Positions 1 through 10,014 of a DNA stretch of 22,266 bases are shown here, piece by piece. The notes below the pieces were generated by a model. That model was not told the DNA's origin and made no database searches. It worked only from the letters and a program-made list of their open reading frames with translations. Within the stretch, counting starts at the first letter, position 1. Each line of letters opens with the position of its first letter. The stretch is from an uncultured bacterium (GTDB lineage Bacteria > Gemmatimonadota > Gemmatimonadetes > Longimicrobiales > RSA9), in assembly GCA_937995995.1 (NCBI GenBank), contig CALKIP010000222.1:1-22266 (forward strand), given 5' to 3'. Both the position numbers and the translations under genes were made by a program.

Positions 1-2500
1 CCGCGCCGGCGCCGTGGCGAGCCAGCTCGGGCGCGACCTTGTACGCCTCGACGGTGTGGTGGAAGGCGTGGATCCGGAAATCGAACTCCTCGGCGAGCCG
101 CATCAGCATCAGGATCTCGTCCTGCCTGTAGCTGTGCGACATGATCAGGATCTCGCCGTCCAGGATTTCGGCGATCGCCTCTAGCCGCAGGTCGCGGCGA
201 GGTGGGATGCCGTCCTTCTTCTTCTCCCACTCCCGCCAGGCGCGCTGGTAGTCGCGTGCCGCCTTGAAGTGGTCGCGGATGATCTGTTCGGTGCCCATCC
301 GGGTGTCCGGATAGCGGTTCGAGCGGCGCTTCGGGTTTTCGCCGAGGGCGAACTTCACCGTCCGCGGCGCGCCCTCGAACTTCAACTCTTCGGGCGTCGC
401 ACCCCAGCGCAGCTTGATGTGCTGGTTCTGCCCGCCGATCGGGTTCGCCGAACCGTGCATCACATGCGCGGTCGTAAGCCCGCCGGCGAGCTGGCGATAC
501 ATCCAGATGTTGTTCATCGTCAGCACGTCGCCGATCCGGACCTCGGGGACGATCGCGCTTCCGGTCTCGTTGACGCCGCCGGTCACACCCGAGTGCAGGT
601 GCGCGTCGATCAGCCCGGGCGTGACGTGGCGACCGGCCGCGTCGATAACCGTGGCGCCTCGCGGCGCGTCGAGGCCGTGGCCGACCTCGACGATCTTGCC
701 ACGCCGTACCCGCACATCCGCACCCTCGAGGATCCCCTGTGGGCCCATGGTCCAGACGGTCGCGTTGCGGATCAGCAGGTGCTCGGGCTGCGCGGGGATC
801 TCCGGGCGGCCGTACTCCATGGCCGGAGTGATCTCGGCGAGCGCGAGGGGCGCGGCCTTGGCGTTGGCTTTCGCCGAGGGCGCGGCCTTCGCGACGACCT
901 CCGTCCTCTCGCCTCGCCAGTCGAGCCGGCTGCCATCGGGCAGCTCGCCCCAGCCGCTGAGCGCATCGCCGGAGATGTTGGCCGTCAGCCGGACGACGCC
1001 GTCCGCCCCGAGCGCCTCACCGGGGAAGGCGAGGTGGAGCCGGCGCGCGGCGTCGCCGTAGCGGGCCGCCGTCAGGCGGACCTCCCGCCCGCCGGCGACG
1101 AAAGTGCCCGAGAGCCGCTTCGGCGTGCCCTCGAGCTGCAACTCGCCGCGCAGGGCGCCGTCCGTCGTGGCGATCATCCACCGGCCACGGGGGTCGACGG
1201 CCGGTGCCGGATCGACCTCGAAGCGTGTGCCGTCGACCCACACCTCGCGGACCACAGCGTCGTCGTCGAAGAGGTCGCCCTCGACCACGACGACGTTGGC
1301 GACCTTGCCCCTCTCGAGCGTTCCGTGCGTGCGCTCGATGCCCAGCATCCGGGCCGGCGTGGTGGTCAGGGCGGCGAGCGCCGCCTCGGTCGAGAGCCCG
1401 CGCTCGACGGCCTTGCGCACGTTCGGCAGGAACTGCTTGCGATCCTCGAGGCCGTCGGCCGTGAAGGCGAAGTCCACGCCCGCACGGGCGAGCCGGGCCG
1501 GGTTCTCCGGCGCGAGGTACCAGTGGCGCAGCTCGGCCAGGCTCACGTTCAGCGCGTCCTCGGGCGTGTCCACGTCCGGCGCCTCGGGATAGGCGACCGG
1601 CAGGATCAGCGGCACGCCCGCCGCGGCGATCGCGTCCAGAATTCGGTACTCGTGGCCGCTGCCACGAATCCAGAGCGAGACGGGGAATTCATCGGCAAAA
1701 CGCAGGGCGCGGAGCACTTCTTCCTCGTCCGTGGCCTCGAGGAGCAGCGGCTGCGCGCCCCGGACCGCGTCCACCAGCGAGGCCAGCGCCTCGTTGGTCT
1801 CCGGTCGACGCACGCCTTCGGGGTTGCGCGCATACGTGGCGTGCGCCCGGCCATACCAGTCCGCGTCGTGGAGCGTCTGGCGGATGAAGGAAACGCCGCC
1901 CATCGCCGAAGTCGGATAGCCCATGCCGAGGCGACGGTCGCGCGTGAGTGCCGCCGCCTGGGCGACGCCGTCCCGGATCATCCGCTCGCGCACCGCGCCC
2001 GCGCCCAGCCCGACCAGCGCCGTCTGGCCGCGGAAGATGCCGACTCTAGGCACCACGTGCGCCACGCCCACGCCCTGGCCGCGCAGCGCGGCCACGTCCT
2101 TCGCTGCATCGCCCAGGACCGCGCCGGCATCCACGAACGAGCGGAGTTGGCGGTTCCAGGAGACCGCGCCACGCTCGTCCGCCTCCGGCGCCTCTCCCGG
2201 CATGCCGAGGTCCGCGTAGGCATCGATGAAGCCGGGGTAGAGGGTCTGGCCGCGCACGTCCCACACGCGTGCGTCGGCCGGCACCCGCACCCCTGTGCCC
2301 ACCGCCTCGATGACCCCGTCACGAACGACCAGCGTCGCATCCTCGAGCACCTTGCCCGGGGCGACGACGATGCGCGCGCCCGTCAGCGCGTGCACCGCGG
2401 GCGTGTTGTCACGCAGCCCCTCGACGGGCGTCGTCTGCGACTGCGCCATGCCCGGAACGAGCAGGAGCAGGCACAGGATGAGCGATGATCGGATCCTCAC
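1..2500 (-). CDS. Exported tandem-domain amidohydrolase, C-terminus beyond window
   Basis: About 833 codons are visible and the frame is open to the window edge, so the C-terminus is missing. The start is GTG at 2500, preceded 4 nt upstream by AAGGAGG. Residues 1-22 form a signal peptide (RIRSS, a leucine-rich core, then GMAQSQ), so the protein should be periplasmic or secreted. Two amidohydrolase units follow. The first (about 35-390) has the usual composite beta-sandwich ends and keeps an Asp at 349 (TADG), but the HxH metal motif is replaced by Y95-A96-D97 in PGFIDAYADLG. A beta-rich insert (about 395-520) and an Ala/Lys linker lead to the second unit, which has an intact PGLIDAHLH (H634, H636) and further histidines in MSHSYR and HAFHHTVEAY. 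In this superfamily such residues bind one or two metals for C-N or related hydrolysis. The substrate cannot be told; a peptidase or imidazolonepropionase-like role is possible. It has its own promoter and is separate from the lon operon. Confidence 0.93.
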   Translation of the reverse strand, partial: MRIRSSLILCLLLLVPGMAQSQTTPVEGLRDNTPAVHALTGARIVVAPGKVLEDATLVVRDGVIEAVGTGVRVPADARVWDVRGQTLYPGFIDAYADLGMPGEAPEADERGAVSWNRQLRSFVDAGAVLGDAAKDVAALRGQGVGVAHVVPRVGIFRGQTALVGLGAGAVRERMIRDGVAQAAALTRDRRLGMGYPTSAMGGVSFIRQTLHDADWYGRAHATYARNPEGVRRPETNEALASLVDAVRGAQPLLLEATDEEEVLRALRFADEFPVSLWIRGSGHEYRILDAIAAAGVPLILPVAYPEAPDVDTPEDALNVSLAELRHWYLAPENPARLARAGVDFAFTADGLEDRKQFLPNVRKAVERGLSTEAALAALTTTPARMLGIERTHGTLERGKVANVVVVEGDLFDDDAVVREVWVDGTRFEVDPAPAVDPRGRWMIATTDGALRGELQLEGTPKRLSGTFVAGGREVRLTAARYGDAARRLHLAFPGEALGADGVVRLTANISGDALSGWGELPDGSRLDWRGERTEVVAKAAPSAKANAKAAPLALAEITPAMEYGRPEIPAQPEHLLIRNATVWTMGPQGILEGADVRVRRGKIVEVGHGLDAPRGATVIDAAGRHVTPGLIDAHLHSGVTGGVNETGSAIVPEVRIGDVLTMNNIWMYRQLAGGLTTAHVMHGSANPIGGQNQHIKLRWGATPEELKFEGAPRTVKFALGENPKRRSNRYPDTRMGTEQIIRDHFKAARDYQRAWREWEKKKDGIPPRRDLRLEAIAEILDGEILIMSHSYRQDEILMLMRLAEEFDFRIHAFHHTVEAYKVAPELARHGAGA

Positions 2501-2574
2501 TGTACCTCCTTGGATGGCTAATGGGTGTGGCCGATGGGATAGGCGAGACGGCCGTGCGCCAGGGCGAGGCGGGG

Positions 2575-2595
2575 TCACGGAGCCCGCCGTGGCAT
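2575..2595 (-). CDS. Possible 6-codon leader peptide (MPRRAP)
   Basis: Within the leader of the large amidohydrolase an ATG at 2595 lies 8 nt after a perfect AGGAGG (2609-2604) and reads six codons, Met-Pro-Arg-Arg-Ala-Pro, to TGA at 2577-2575. The last codons and the stop fall inside a potential hairpin (GGCGGG/CCCGCC, plus-strand 2568-2573 and 2583-2588). The main GTG start is 74 nt further on with its own strong ribosome site. The arrangement resembles a translated leader or attenuator, but a chance SD plus ATG cannot be excluded. Confidence 0.35.
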   Translation of the reverse strand: MPRRAP

Positions 2596-2626
2596 GGCGC
2601 AATCCTCCTGTTGCTGGGGAGAAGCC

Positions 2627-2655
2627 ATTGTATCCGGTGGGGCGGGCGCACACAA
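2627..2655 (-). promoter_or_regulatory. Candidate promoter of the large amidohydrolase
   Basis: On the minus strand TTGTGT (2655-2650) is followed after 17 nt by TACAAT (2632-2627). The -10 is a 5/6 match to the sigma-70 consensus and the -35 a 3/6 match. Transcription would start near 2620, about 10 nt before the SD of the possible leader peptide, leaving a 5' UTR of about 120 nt. Confidence 0.4.
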
Positions 2656-2769
2656 GAGCGGACGCGTGCCCTCGCGTTGATCCCGTGAGGACATCCGGAA
2701 ATGGGATGATGGCGGGGGCAGCACGCGAGCCGGCCTACCCAGGACCCGGGGCCAGCGTTGATCGGGCTA

Positions 2770-2794
2770 CGGCCGCGGTATGCTGCCGCGGCCG
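2770..2794 (-). terminator. GC-rich hairpin after lon, probable terminator
   Basis: CGGCCGCGG (2770-2778) and CCGCGGCCG (2786-2794) form a perfect 9-bp stem around a 7-nt loop, 4 nt beyond the lon stop codon. There is no T-tract, so if it ends transcription it does so as a U-less hairpin or marks the 3' end of the mRNA. Confidence 0.55.
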
Positions 2795-2798
2795 AACG

Positions 2799-5249
<2,451 letters not shown>

Positions 5250-5253
5250 TCGT

Positions 5254-6524
5254 TCAAAGGATTCGGTCGTAGAGCGCGGTCGCAGCGCGGCCCAGCTCCT
5301 CCCACACCCCTTCGGCGTCGAGGGGGAGGAGCCGACGCTCGCGCATCGTCCAGCGGCCATCGATCATGACGTCGGTCACGTCCTGTCCCGTAGCCGCGTA
5401 CACGAGGTTGGCCGCGAGATTCGAGAAATCGCTCCGGTGCACGAGCGGCTGGAGCCGTGCGTTGTTCGCATCCACCAGGATCAGGTCGGCGGCCCGGCCG
5501 ACTTCGATGACGCCGTACTGATCGTCGCCGAGGGCACGGGCTCCGTACCGCGTCGCCATGCGCAAGATCTGCTCCGCCGGCATGGCATCCGCGCCGTAGC
5601 GGAACTTCTGCACCAGCCCGACCTGCCTCATCTCGAGGAAGAGGTCGCTGCTGTTGTTGCAGACGGCGCAATCGGTGCCGAGTGCGACGACGATGCCGCG
5701 CTCCAGGTAATCGACGATCGGCGCGATGCCGTCGGCGAGCTTGAGCTCGGCGACGGGCGAGCTCACGACGCAGACGCCGCGCTCGGCGAGGAGCGCGCGC
5801 TCCTCCTCGTCGACGTGGATCGCGTGGGAGAGCAGCATGCGTGGTGAGAGAAGGCCGTAGCGGTCGAGGAGTCGCACCGTGCTGGTGCCGAAACGCTCTC
5901 GGCGTGCATGATGATTCGCTCCCCGCGCCGGTGCGCGCGAGCGGCGGCCTCCAGCTCGTCCACCGTGAGCGCCTCCTCCGCGTGCAGGCGGTAGAGGGGC
6001 GGTGGGCCGTCGACGTCTACGGGACGAAACTCGTTGTCCCGGATGGTGATGCGGCCGCGCAGGCCGAGGCGCGCGAGTTCATCTGCCGCGACCTCGTCGG
6101 CGCCGACGGTCACGCCGTACGTGGCCACGCAGGTGGTGCCGGAGAGGAGGCAGTCGACAAGCGAGGCGCGGATCGCCACCTGCTGGATCCAGCGGCCTTC
6201 GGGCGAGGAGAGGAGGACCAGTGCGCGGTCGAAGTGCTCGGCGTCGTCCCAGTCGTGGAGGTCGAGCTCCTCGACGGCGCCCTTCAGCACGTGGAGTTCG
6301 GGGTGCAGGTGCGCATTGACGAGGCCCGGCATGAGGATGCGCCCGTCGCAGTCGATGCGCTCGGCTGTGGGGAAGCGCTCGCGCACGCGGTCCGGCACAT
6401 CGATGGCCGCGATCCGGCCGTTCTGCACCGCGACCGCGAGATGCCCGCTGGTGTCTGCTTCGTCGAGGGTCAGGACGAGGGCGCCCTCGAGGATCAGCGC
6501 GTCGCCTGGCGCCGCATCGGCCAT
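5254..6524 (-). pseudogene. Amidohydrolase, MTA/SAH-deaminase-like, broken by one missing base
   Basis: A single protein is split over two frames. Frame one starts at ATG 6524 and carries ILEGALVLTLDE, the metal motif NAHLHPE (His72, His74) and MHAE (His207). After that Glu the homology continues in the other frame, as ERFGTSTVRLLDRYG, SHAIHVDEEE (metal His), GTDCAVCNNSSD (catalytic Asp) and the C-terminal strand block VGRAADLILVD, stopping at 5254. The total span of 1271 nt is one base short of whole codons, and the loss maps to about 5897-5898. Restoring one base would give about 423 aa, normal for MtaD/SsnA/chlorohydrolase-type enzymes, with all metal ligands present. As read, translation runs out of frame to a stop near 5763. 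The break is not in a homopolymer and no slippery heptamer is visible, so this is a recent mutation or an assembly error rather than an obvious programmed frameshift. It lies 40 nt after the upstream gene and 4 nt before lon. Confidence 0.85.
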
Positions 6525-6564
6525 CGGGGCCTGCCAGCGTTGGCGTGGGGACGGTGCCGGACCG

Positions 6565-7431
6565 CTACCGGTCCGTGCCACTGCCTTCCCCCGAGAGGCC
6601 GAGGAGTCGGGCCGCGTTGTCGTGGAGGATCTTGCGTGTCGCCTCGGGCGAGAGGCCGAGCGCCGTGATCGCGCGGGCATTGTGCGCCACGCTCTTGGGC
6701 ATCGCCGGCCAGTCGCTTCCGAAAATCACCTTGTCCGCCATTCGCTCCAGCGCCGGGAAGTGATCGAGCAGCTTCGAGGGGACGAGCCCCGTCACGTCGA
6801 TGTAGACGTTCTCGTGCAGAGTGGCGAGCGTAGCGCACGCGTCGTACCACCAGCCCCGGCCGCCGTGCGCCATGACGATCGCGAGCTCCGGGAAATCGAT
6901 GGCGACGTCGTCGAGATGGATCGGGTCGCAGTACTTGAGCCGCGTGCCCGGGAGGACGGACGTCCCGATGTGGAGGAGGAGCGGAAGTCGGTGCTCGACA
7001 CACACCTCGTAGATCGGGTAGAGGCGTCGCTCGTTCGGGTAGAAGTACTGGTAGGACGGATAGAGCTTGAGGCCGTGGACCGGGCCCTCGTCGATGTAGC
7101 GGCGCAGGAGGCCGGCGGGGTCAGGGTCGGTGTTCGGGTCGACGGAGGCGAAGGGAAGAAAGAGGTCGGGCACCGTGCGGCAGAGTTCGATCACCGTCTC
7201 GGTGCGCACGTTGCCCGAGGTGGCCGGACAGTGCTCCGGCAGGACGACTGCGCGCCGAACGCCTTCGGCGCGCAGCAGCGCGGCCACGTAGCCGGGGTCC
7301 CGGAGCCGGGCGCCGTGTTCGCGCACGGCCGGCGAGATGGAGAGGACGAAATCCCGCGTCCCCGGCGCCAGGTCATCGGGGAGGTAGGGGTGCGTGTGGA
7401 AGTCGATGACCGGGATCGTCGGGTTCGCCAT
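6565..7431 (-). CDS. TIM-barrel amidohydrolase (Amidohydro_2 / ACMSD-like family)
   Basis: 288 aa. The N-terminus reads VIDFHTHPY (His12, His14), the metal-binding HxH typical of the amidohydrolase-2 family (ACMSD, resorcylate decarboxylase and related hydrolases or decarboxylases). Further ligands are visible in order: LLLHIG, VMAHGG and the late FGSDWP aspartate. GLKLYPSYQYFYPN follows the usual KLYP block. There is no signal peptide, so it is cytoplasmic. ATG at 7431 has GGAG 5 nt upstream and lies 12 nt after the DUF1499 stop, in the same run. The substrate is unknown; the family includes both decarboxylases and hydrolases of ring-opened aromatic acids, and nothing nearby singles one out. 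Confidence 0.9.
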   Translation of the reverse strand: MANPTIPVIDFHTHPYLPDDLAPGTRDFVLSISPAVREHGARLRDPGYVAALLRAEGVRRAVVLPEHCPATSGNVRTETVIELCRTVPDLFLPFASVDPNTDPDPAGLLRRYIDEGPVHGLKLYPSYQYFYPNERRLYPIYEVCVEHRLPLLLHIGTSVLPGTRLKYCDPIHLDDVAIDFPELAIVMAHGGRGWWYDACATLATLHENVYIDVTGLVPSKLLDHFPALERMADKVIFGSDWPAMPKSVAHNARAITALGLSPEATRKILHDNAARLLGLSGEGSGTDR

Positions 7432-7443
7432 GGCGACTCCGTG

Positions 7444-7878
7444 CTAGGCCGGCTTTCCGCCCCGTGCGGGCGCGCTTTTTTCGCCCCGTTCGGACTCGGC
7501 GGCGAGTGCGGCGTCGAGAGCGCGGAAAAAGCGGATCAGGTGACGCGCACTCGCGCCCATGTCGATCTTGCCGCTCCGGTTCACGGCCTCCGCGTCGACG
7601 CGTGTCTGGGCGTTCTCGTCCAGCACGATGCGGATCGAGATGTCCGCGGTCGAGCGGAAGAGCGGCGCCGTCGCCTCCGCGCGGATCACGCCGTCGAAGT
7701 CGTCGGCGTGCAGAAGGCTCCAGTGGTCGAGCCGTGCGCCGGTCAGGGCGATCGCCTCGGTCCAGACACGGTCGAAGGGAACGGCGTAGGTCCTGCCGCG
7801 CAGCCGAGGGTCCGCCGCGTCCGGAGAGGTCGCGGCGGACTTCTGCAGCAGCGCGTTCAACGTCTTGCCCAGACTCAT
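7444..7878 (-). CDS. DUF1499 family protein
   Basis: 144 aa. The second half carries the DUF1499 pattern: an ExT/EAT strand (IRAEATAPLF), charged beta strands (ISIRIVLDE), then VDAEAVNRSGKIDMGASARHL, which matches the family's R-S-x-V-G-x-S-D-L-G-A-N-A-x-R-I block, and a final helix. No signal peptide or membrane segment is evident. The function of this family is not known. Its ATG overlaps the SIMPL gene stop (ATGA, 7875-7878) with no SD, so it should be translated by coupling. The C-terminal tail is basic and Ala/Gly-rich. Confidence 0.75.
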   Translation of the reverse strand: MSLGKTLNALLQKSAATSPDAADPRLRGRTYAVPFDRVWTEAIALTGARLDHWSLLHADDFDGVIRAEATAPLFRSTADISIRIVLDENAQTRVDAEAVNRSGKIDMGASARHLIRFFRALDAALAAESERGEKSAPARGGKPA

Positions 7879-8639
7879 CGCGTCGGCTCGAGTCGGTAGA
7901 CCACGGTCACGCTCGCCTCGATCTCGAGGTCGCCGGGCTGGATGGGAGTCGGCGGAAGACTCTCGACCCTGGAATCAAAGGCCGCAGCGCGTGCCATGAG
8001 CATGGGCCTGGGCGGGGCGCCGCCGCTCGAGATGGCGAGTGCCGGGCCGAGTCGCCGTCCGAGTGCAGAGGCGAGCGTCTCCGCCTCTTCACGGGCCCGG
8101 TCCACTGCGTCGCGGAGTGCGTCGTGCCTGGCCGCGTCCGGATCGCTGAGCTGGAACGCGACCCCGTTCACACGGTCCGCGCCCGCGGCGATCGACGCGT
8201 CGATGATCTCGCCGACGCGGTCGATGTCGTCGATCGTTACACGGACCATGTTGACCGCCCGGTAGCCGACCAGTCGCTGCTCACCGGGGCGGCGCGGCTC
8301 GCCGGGCGAGTAGTCGTACTCGGGGTTGAGGTGGTACGACGCCGTCTCGATGTCGTCCTCATCCAGGCCGAGGCGTCGCAGCGCGGCGAGGAGGCGCTCC
8401 ATCCGCTCGGCGTTGTCGGCCGCCGCCTCGTCCGCCGTGGCGGCGAAGCTCTCGATGGCGAGATGGAGGACGGCCTGGTCCGGGGCGCGCTCGACCCGGC
8501 CGGTCGCCGTGACCGTGATGGTCTGTTCCGTGGGCGGCGGCTCCTGTGCGAGGAGCGCATCGGCACTCAGGGGCAGCGCGACGAGCATGGCGACGACGGC
8601 CGCGAAGGCGGCCGGACGAATTCGATCCAACGATCTCAT
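7875..8639 (-). CDS. SIMPL domain (DUF541) periplasmic protein
   Basis: 254 aa. An N-terminal signal peptide (about 1-31, ending ALLAQ) precedes the SIMPL/DUF541 fold: TITVTATGRVERAPDQAVL is the characteristic first strand pair, followed by a helix with DNAERMERLLAALRRLG, the IETASYHLNPEYDY strand, and an end block SVTVVYRLE. Relatives such as E. coli YggE and BP26 are periplasmic or outer-membrane-associated oligomers linked to oxidative stress or channel formation; the biochemical role is unsettled. ATG at 8639 has GAGGA close upstream and overlaps the FNT stop by ATGA (8636-8639), so it is the second cistron of the run. Confidence 0.9.
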   Translation of the reverse strand: MRSLDRIRPAAFAAVVAMLVALPLSADALLAQEPPPTEQTITVTATGRVERAPDQAVLHLAIESFAATADEAAADNAERMERLLAALRRLGLDEDDIETASYHLNPEYDYSPGEPRRPGEQRLVGYRAVNMVRVTIDDIDRVGEIIDASIAAGADRVNGVAFQLSDPDAARHDALRDAVDRAREEAETLASALGRRLGPALAISSGGAPPRPMLMARAAAFDSRVESLPPTPIQPGDLEIEASVTVVYRLEPTR

Positions 8640-9481
8640 TGTTCCTCTTCTCGGTCCACTGATTCCTTCTGCTCACGAATTCGTTTTACACGATCGGCCC
8701 TCTCGAGATCGCCGCCGGAGCCCACGACCTGTGCGTAATTGACGAGTGCAACGAAGAAAATGCCACCGAATGCGTTGCCGAGTGTGACGGGAACCTGGAA
8801 GTGCCACAACCAGTCAAGATAGGAGATCTCACCCACGTGCGCGAGGTAGAGGATCTCCGTCGCGCCGGCCACGCTGTGGCTGAATCCCGCGGCCTGGATG
8901 ATGAAGGCGATGAGCCAGACGAGCACGATCTGGCCGATCATCCCACCCCCGGTGTGGAGCACCCACGTCATGAGCGCGATCAGCCAGCCGCCGAAGATGC
9001 CACGGATCCAGAGGTTGGCCCATGTCCCCTGGTACGCCTCCATGGCGGTGCGCGTGATGGTCTCGGGGTTCATTCCGGGCGAGATGTCGAGAGTGCTCAT
9101 GGCGAGTGAAAAGACGAAGGCACCGGCGAGGTTCGCCACGAGGACCACGGTCCAGAGGCGGAGCGTGTTCAGGATGTTGCGGCGGCTCGGATGGTCGAGT
9201 ACCAGGAGGACCGGTGTGAGGGTGTTTTCCGTGAAAAGCTGGGCGCGCGCGAGGACGATCAGGATGAAGCCGAGCGGGTAGCCGACCGCGCTCCACAGGT
9301 GGGCACTTTCGGGATCGGTCGCGGCATCGGCCAGGAGCACGGCGGCGACGAAACTGAAACTGATGTTCAGCCCGGCCGAGAAGCCGGAAAAGCCGAGTCC
9401 GCTCGAGGACCGGTTGAGCTCATCCTGTGCGGCTCTTCGGGCGTTGTGGAATATCTCGTGCGCAGTGACCCGGTCCGCCAT
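8636..9481 (-). CDS. Formate/nitrite transporter (FNT) family membrane channel, YfdC-like
   Basis: 281 aa from ATG 9481, preceded by GAGGG at 6 nt; a TTG at 9487 is a less likely start. Hydrophobic segments fit the six-helix FNT fold: FSAGLNISFSFVAAVLLA, the ARAQLFTENTLTPVLLVL block typical of the FNT/YfdC group, WTVVLVANLAGAFVFSLA, FGGWLIALMTWVLH and VTLGNAFGGIFFVALVNYA. FNT proteins are pentameric inner-membrane channels for small monovalent anions or their acids. The YfdC-like branch has no assigned substrate, so formate or nitrite should not be assumed. It is the promoter-proximal gene of the minus-strand run that ends with lon. The C-terminus is charged and cytoplasmic. Confidence 0.9.
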   Translation of the reverse strand: MADRVTAHEIFHNARRAAQDELNRSSSGLGFSGFSAGLNISFSFVAAVLLADAATDPESAHLWSAVGYPLGFILIVLARAQLFTENTLTPVLLVLDHPSRRNILNTLRLWTVVLVANLAGAFVFSLAMSTLDISPGMNPETITRTAMEAYQGTWANLWIRGIFGGWLIALMTWVLHTGGGMIGQIVLVWLIAFIIQAAGFSHSVAGATEILYLAHVGEISYLDWLWHFQVPVTLGNAFGGIFFVALVNYAQVVGSGGDLERADRVKRIREQKESVDREEEQ

Positions 9482-9505
9482 TGCCAACCCTCGGCTCCCC
9501 TGCGA

Positions 9506-9535
9506 TTGACGCTTCGTCGGGTGGAGGCCTATCTT
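9506..9535 (+). promoter_or_regulatory. Promoter of the PPC-domain / nucleotidyltransferase pair
   Basis: TTGACG (9506-9511) and TATCTT (9530-9535) are separated by 18 nt and lie 28 nt before the GTG start, with a GGGAGGA ribosome site between. The -35 is a 5/6 match to consensus. The divergent FNT start is only 82 nt away; I see no convincing promoter for that direction. Confidence 0.6.
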
Positions 9536-9563
9536 CGCGCAAACACCGCGCCCGGGAGGATTC

Positions 9564-9989
9564 GTGCAACATCGTGAAACGCCGTTCGGTCATGTGCTGG
9601 TCCTGGATCGCGGTGAGGAGTTGATCCGCAGCCTGATCGAGTTCGCGCGCCATCACGAGGTCGAGTCGGCCGCACTGTACGGGATCGGCGCCGTGGATCG
9701 GCTCGAGCTGGGGTTCTACCAGCTCGCAGAACAGGATTACGAGCGGCGCATCTTCGTGGAGAGCCTGGAGGCGTGCGCTCTGGTCGGCAACCTGTCGCTG
9801 CTGGACGGCGAGCCGATCCCCCACATTCACGGCACCTTCGGCCGTGCCGACTTCTCGACCGTGGGCGGGCACGTCTTCGAGGCAGTCTGCTCGATCACGC
9901 TCGAGATCTCCGTGCACGTCGTACCGCAGCCGCTGCACCGCGGGCCGGTGGACTTCTGCAATCTGCCCTTGCTCAAACTCGAGAGCTGA
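9564..9989 (+). CDS. PPC/DUF296 domain protein
   Basis: 141 aa, almost entirely one PPC (DUF296) domain. HVLVLDRGEELIRSLIEFA is the usual first strand and helix, ALYGIGAVDRLELGFY the next strands, and HIHGTFGRADFSTVGGHVFEA the signature H-x-H...GGH block. In plants the domain trimerises and follows AT-hooks; bacterial stand-alone versions have no assigned reaction, and the conserved histidines suggest a metal-binding trimer. No AT-hook, signal or membrane segment is present. GTG at 9564 is chosen because GGAGG sits 4 nt upstream and the family motif begins immediately. The nucleotidyltransferase starts 25 nt downstream, so the two are probably co-transcribed. Confidence 0.88.
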   Translation: MQHRETPFGHVLVLDRGEELIRSLIEFARHHEVESAALYGIGAVDRLELGFYQLAEQDYERRIFVESLEACALVGNLSLLDGEPIPHIHGTFGRADFSTVGGHVFEAVCSITLEISVHVVPQPLHRGPVDFCNLPLLKLES

Positions 9990-10014
9990 CTCCACTCCAG
10001 ACGGAGGCGAGAGA

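Noticed and set aside
269..2488. 739-codon open frame on the plus strand
   Set aside because: It lies opposite the tandem amidohydrolase, is rich in Arg/His/Asp without any domain, and arises from the high GC of the real minus-strand gene.
2674..2763. Direct repeat GCGTTGATC at 2674 and 2755
   Set aside because: Only 9 bp, 81 nt apart and with no associated promoter; could easily be chance.
5895..5900. Programmed -1 frameshift in the broken amidohydrolase
   Set aside because: The direction fits, but there is no X-XXY-YYZ slippery heptamer and no clear downstream stem.
6034..8738. Long plus-strand open frames (621 and 424 codons)
   Set aside because: They run antisense across several clear minus-strand genes and have no recognisable domain.
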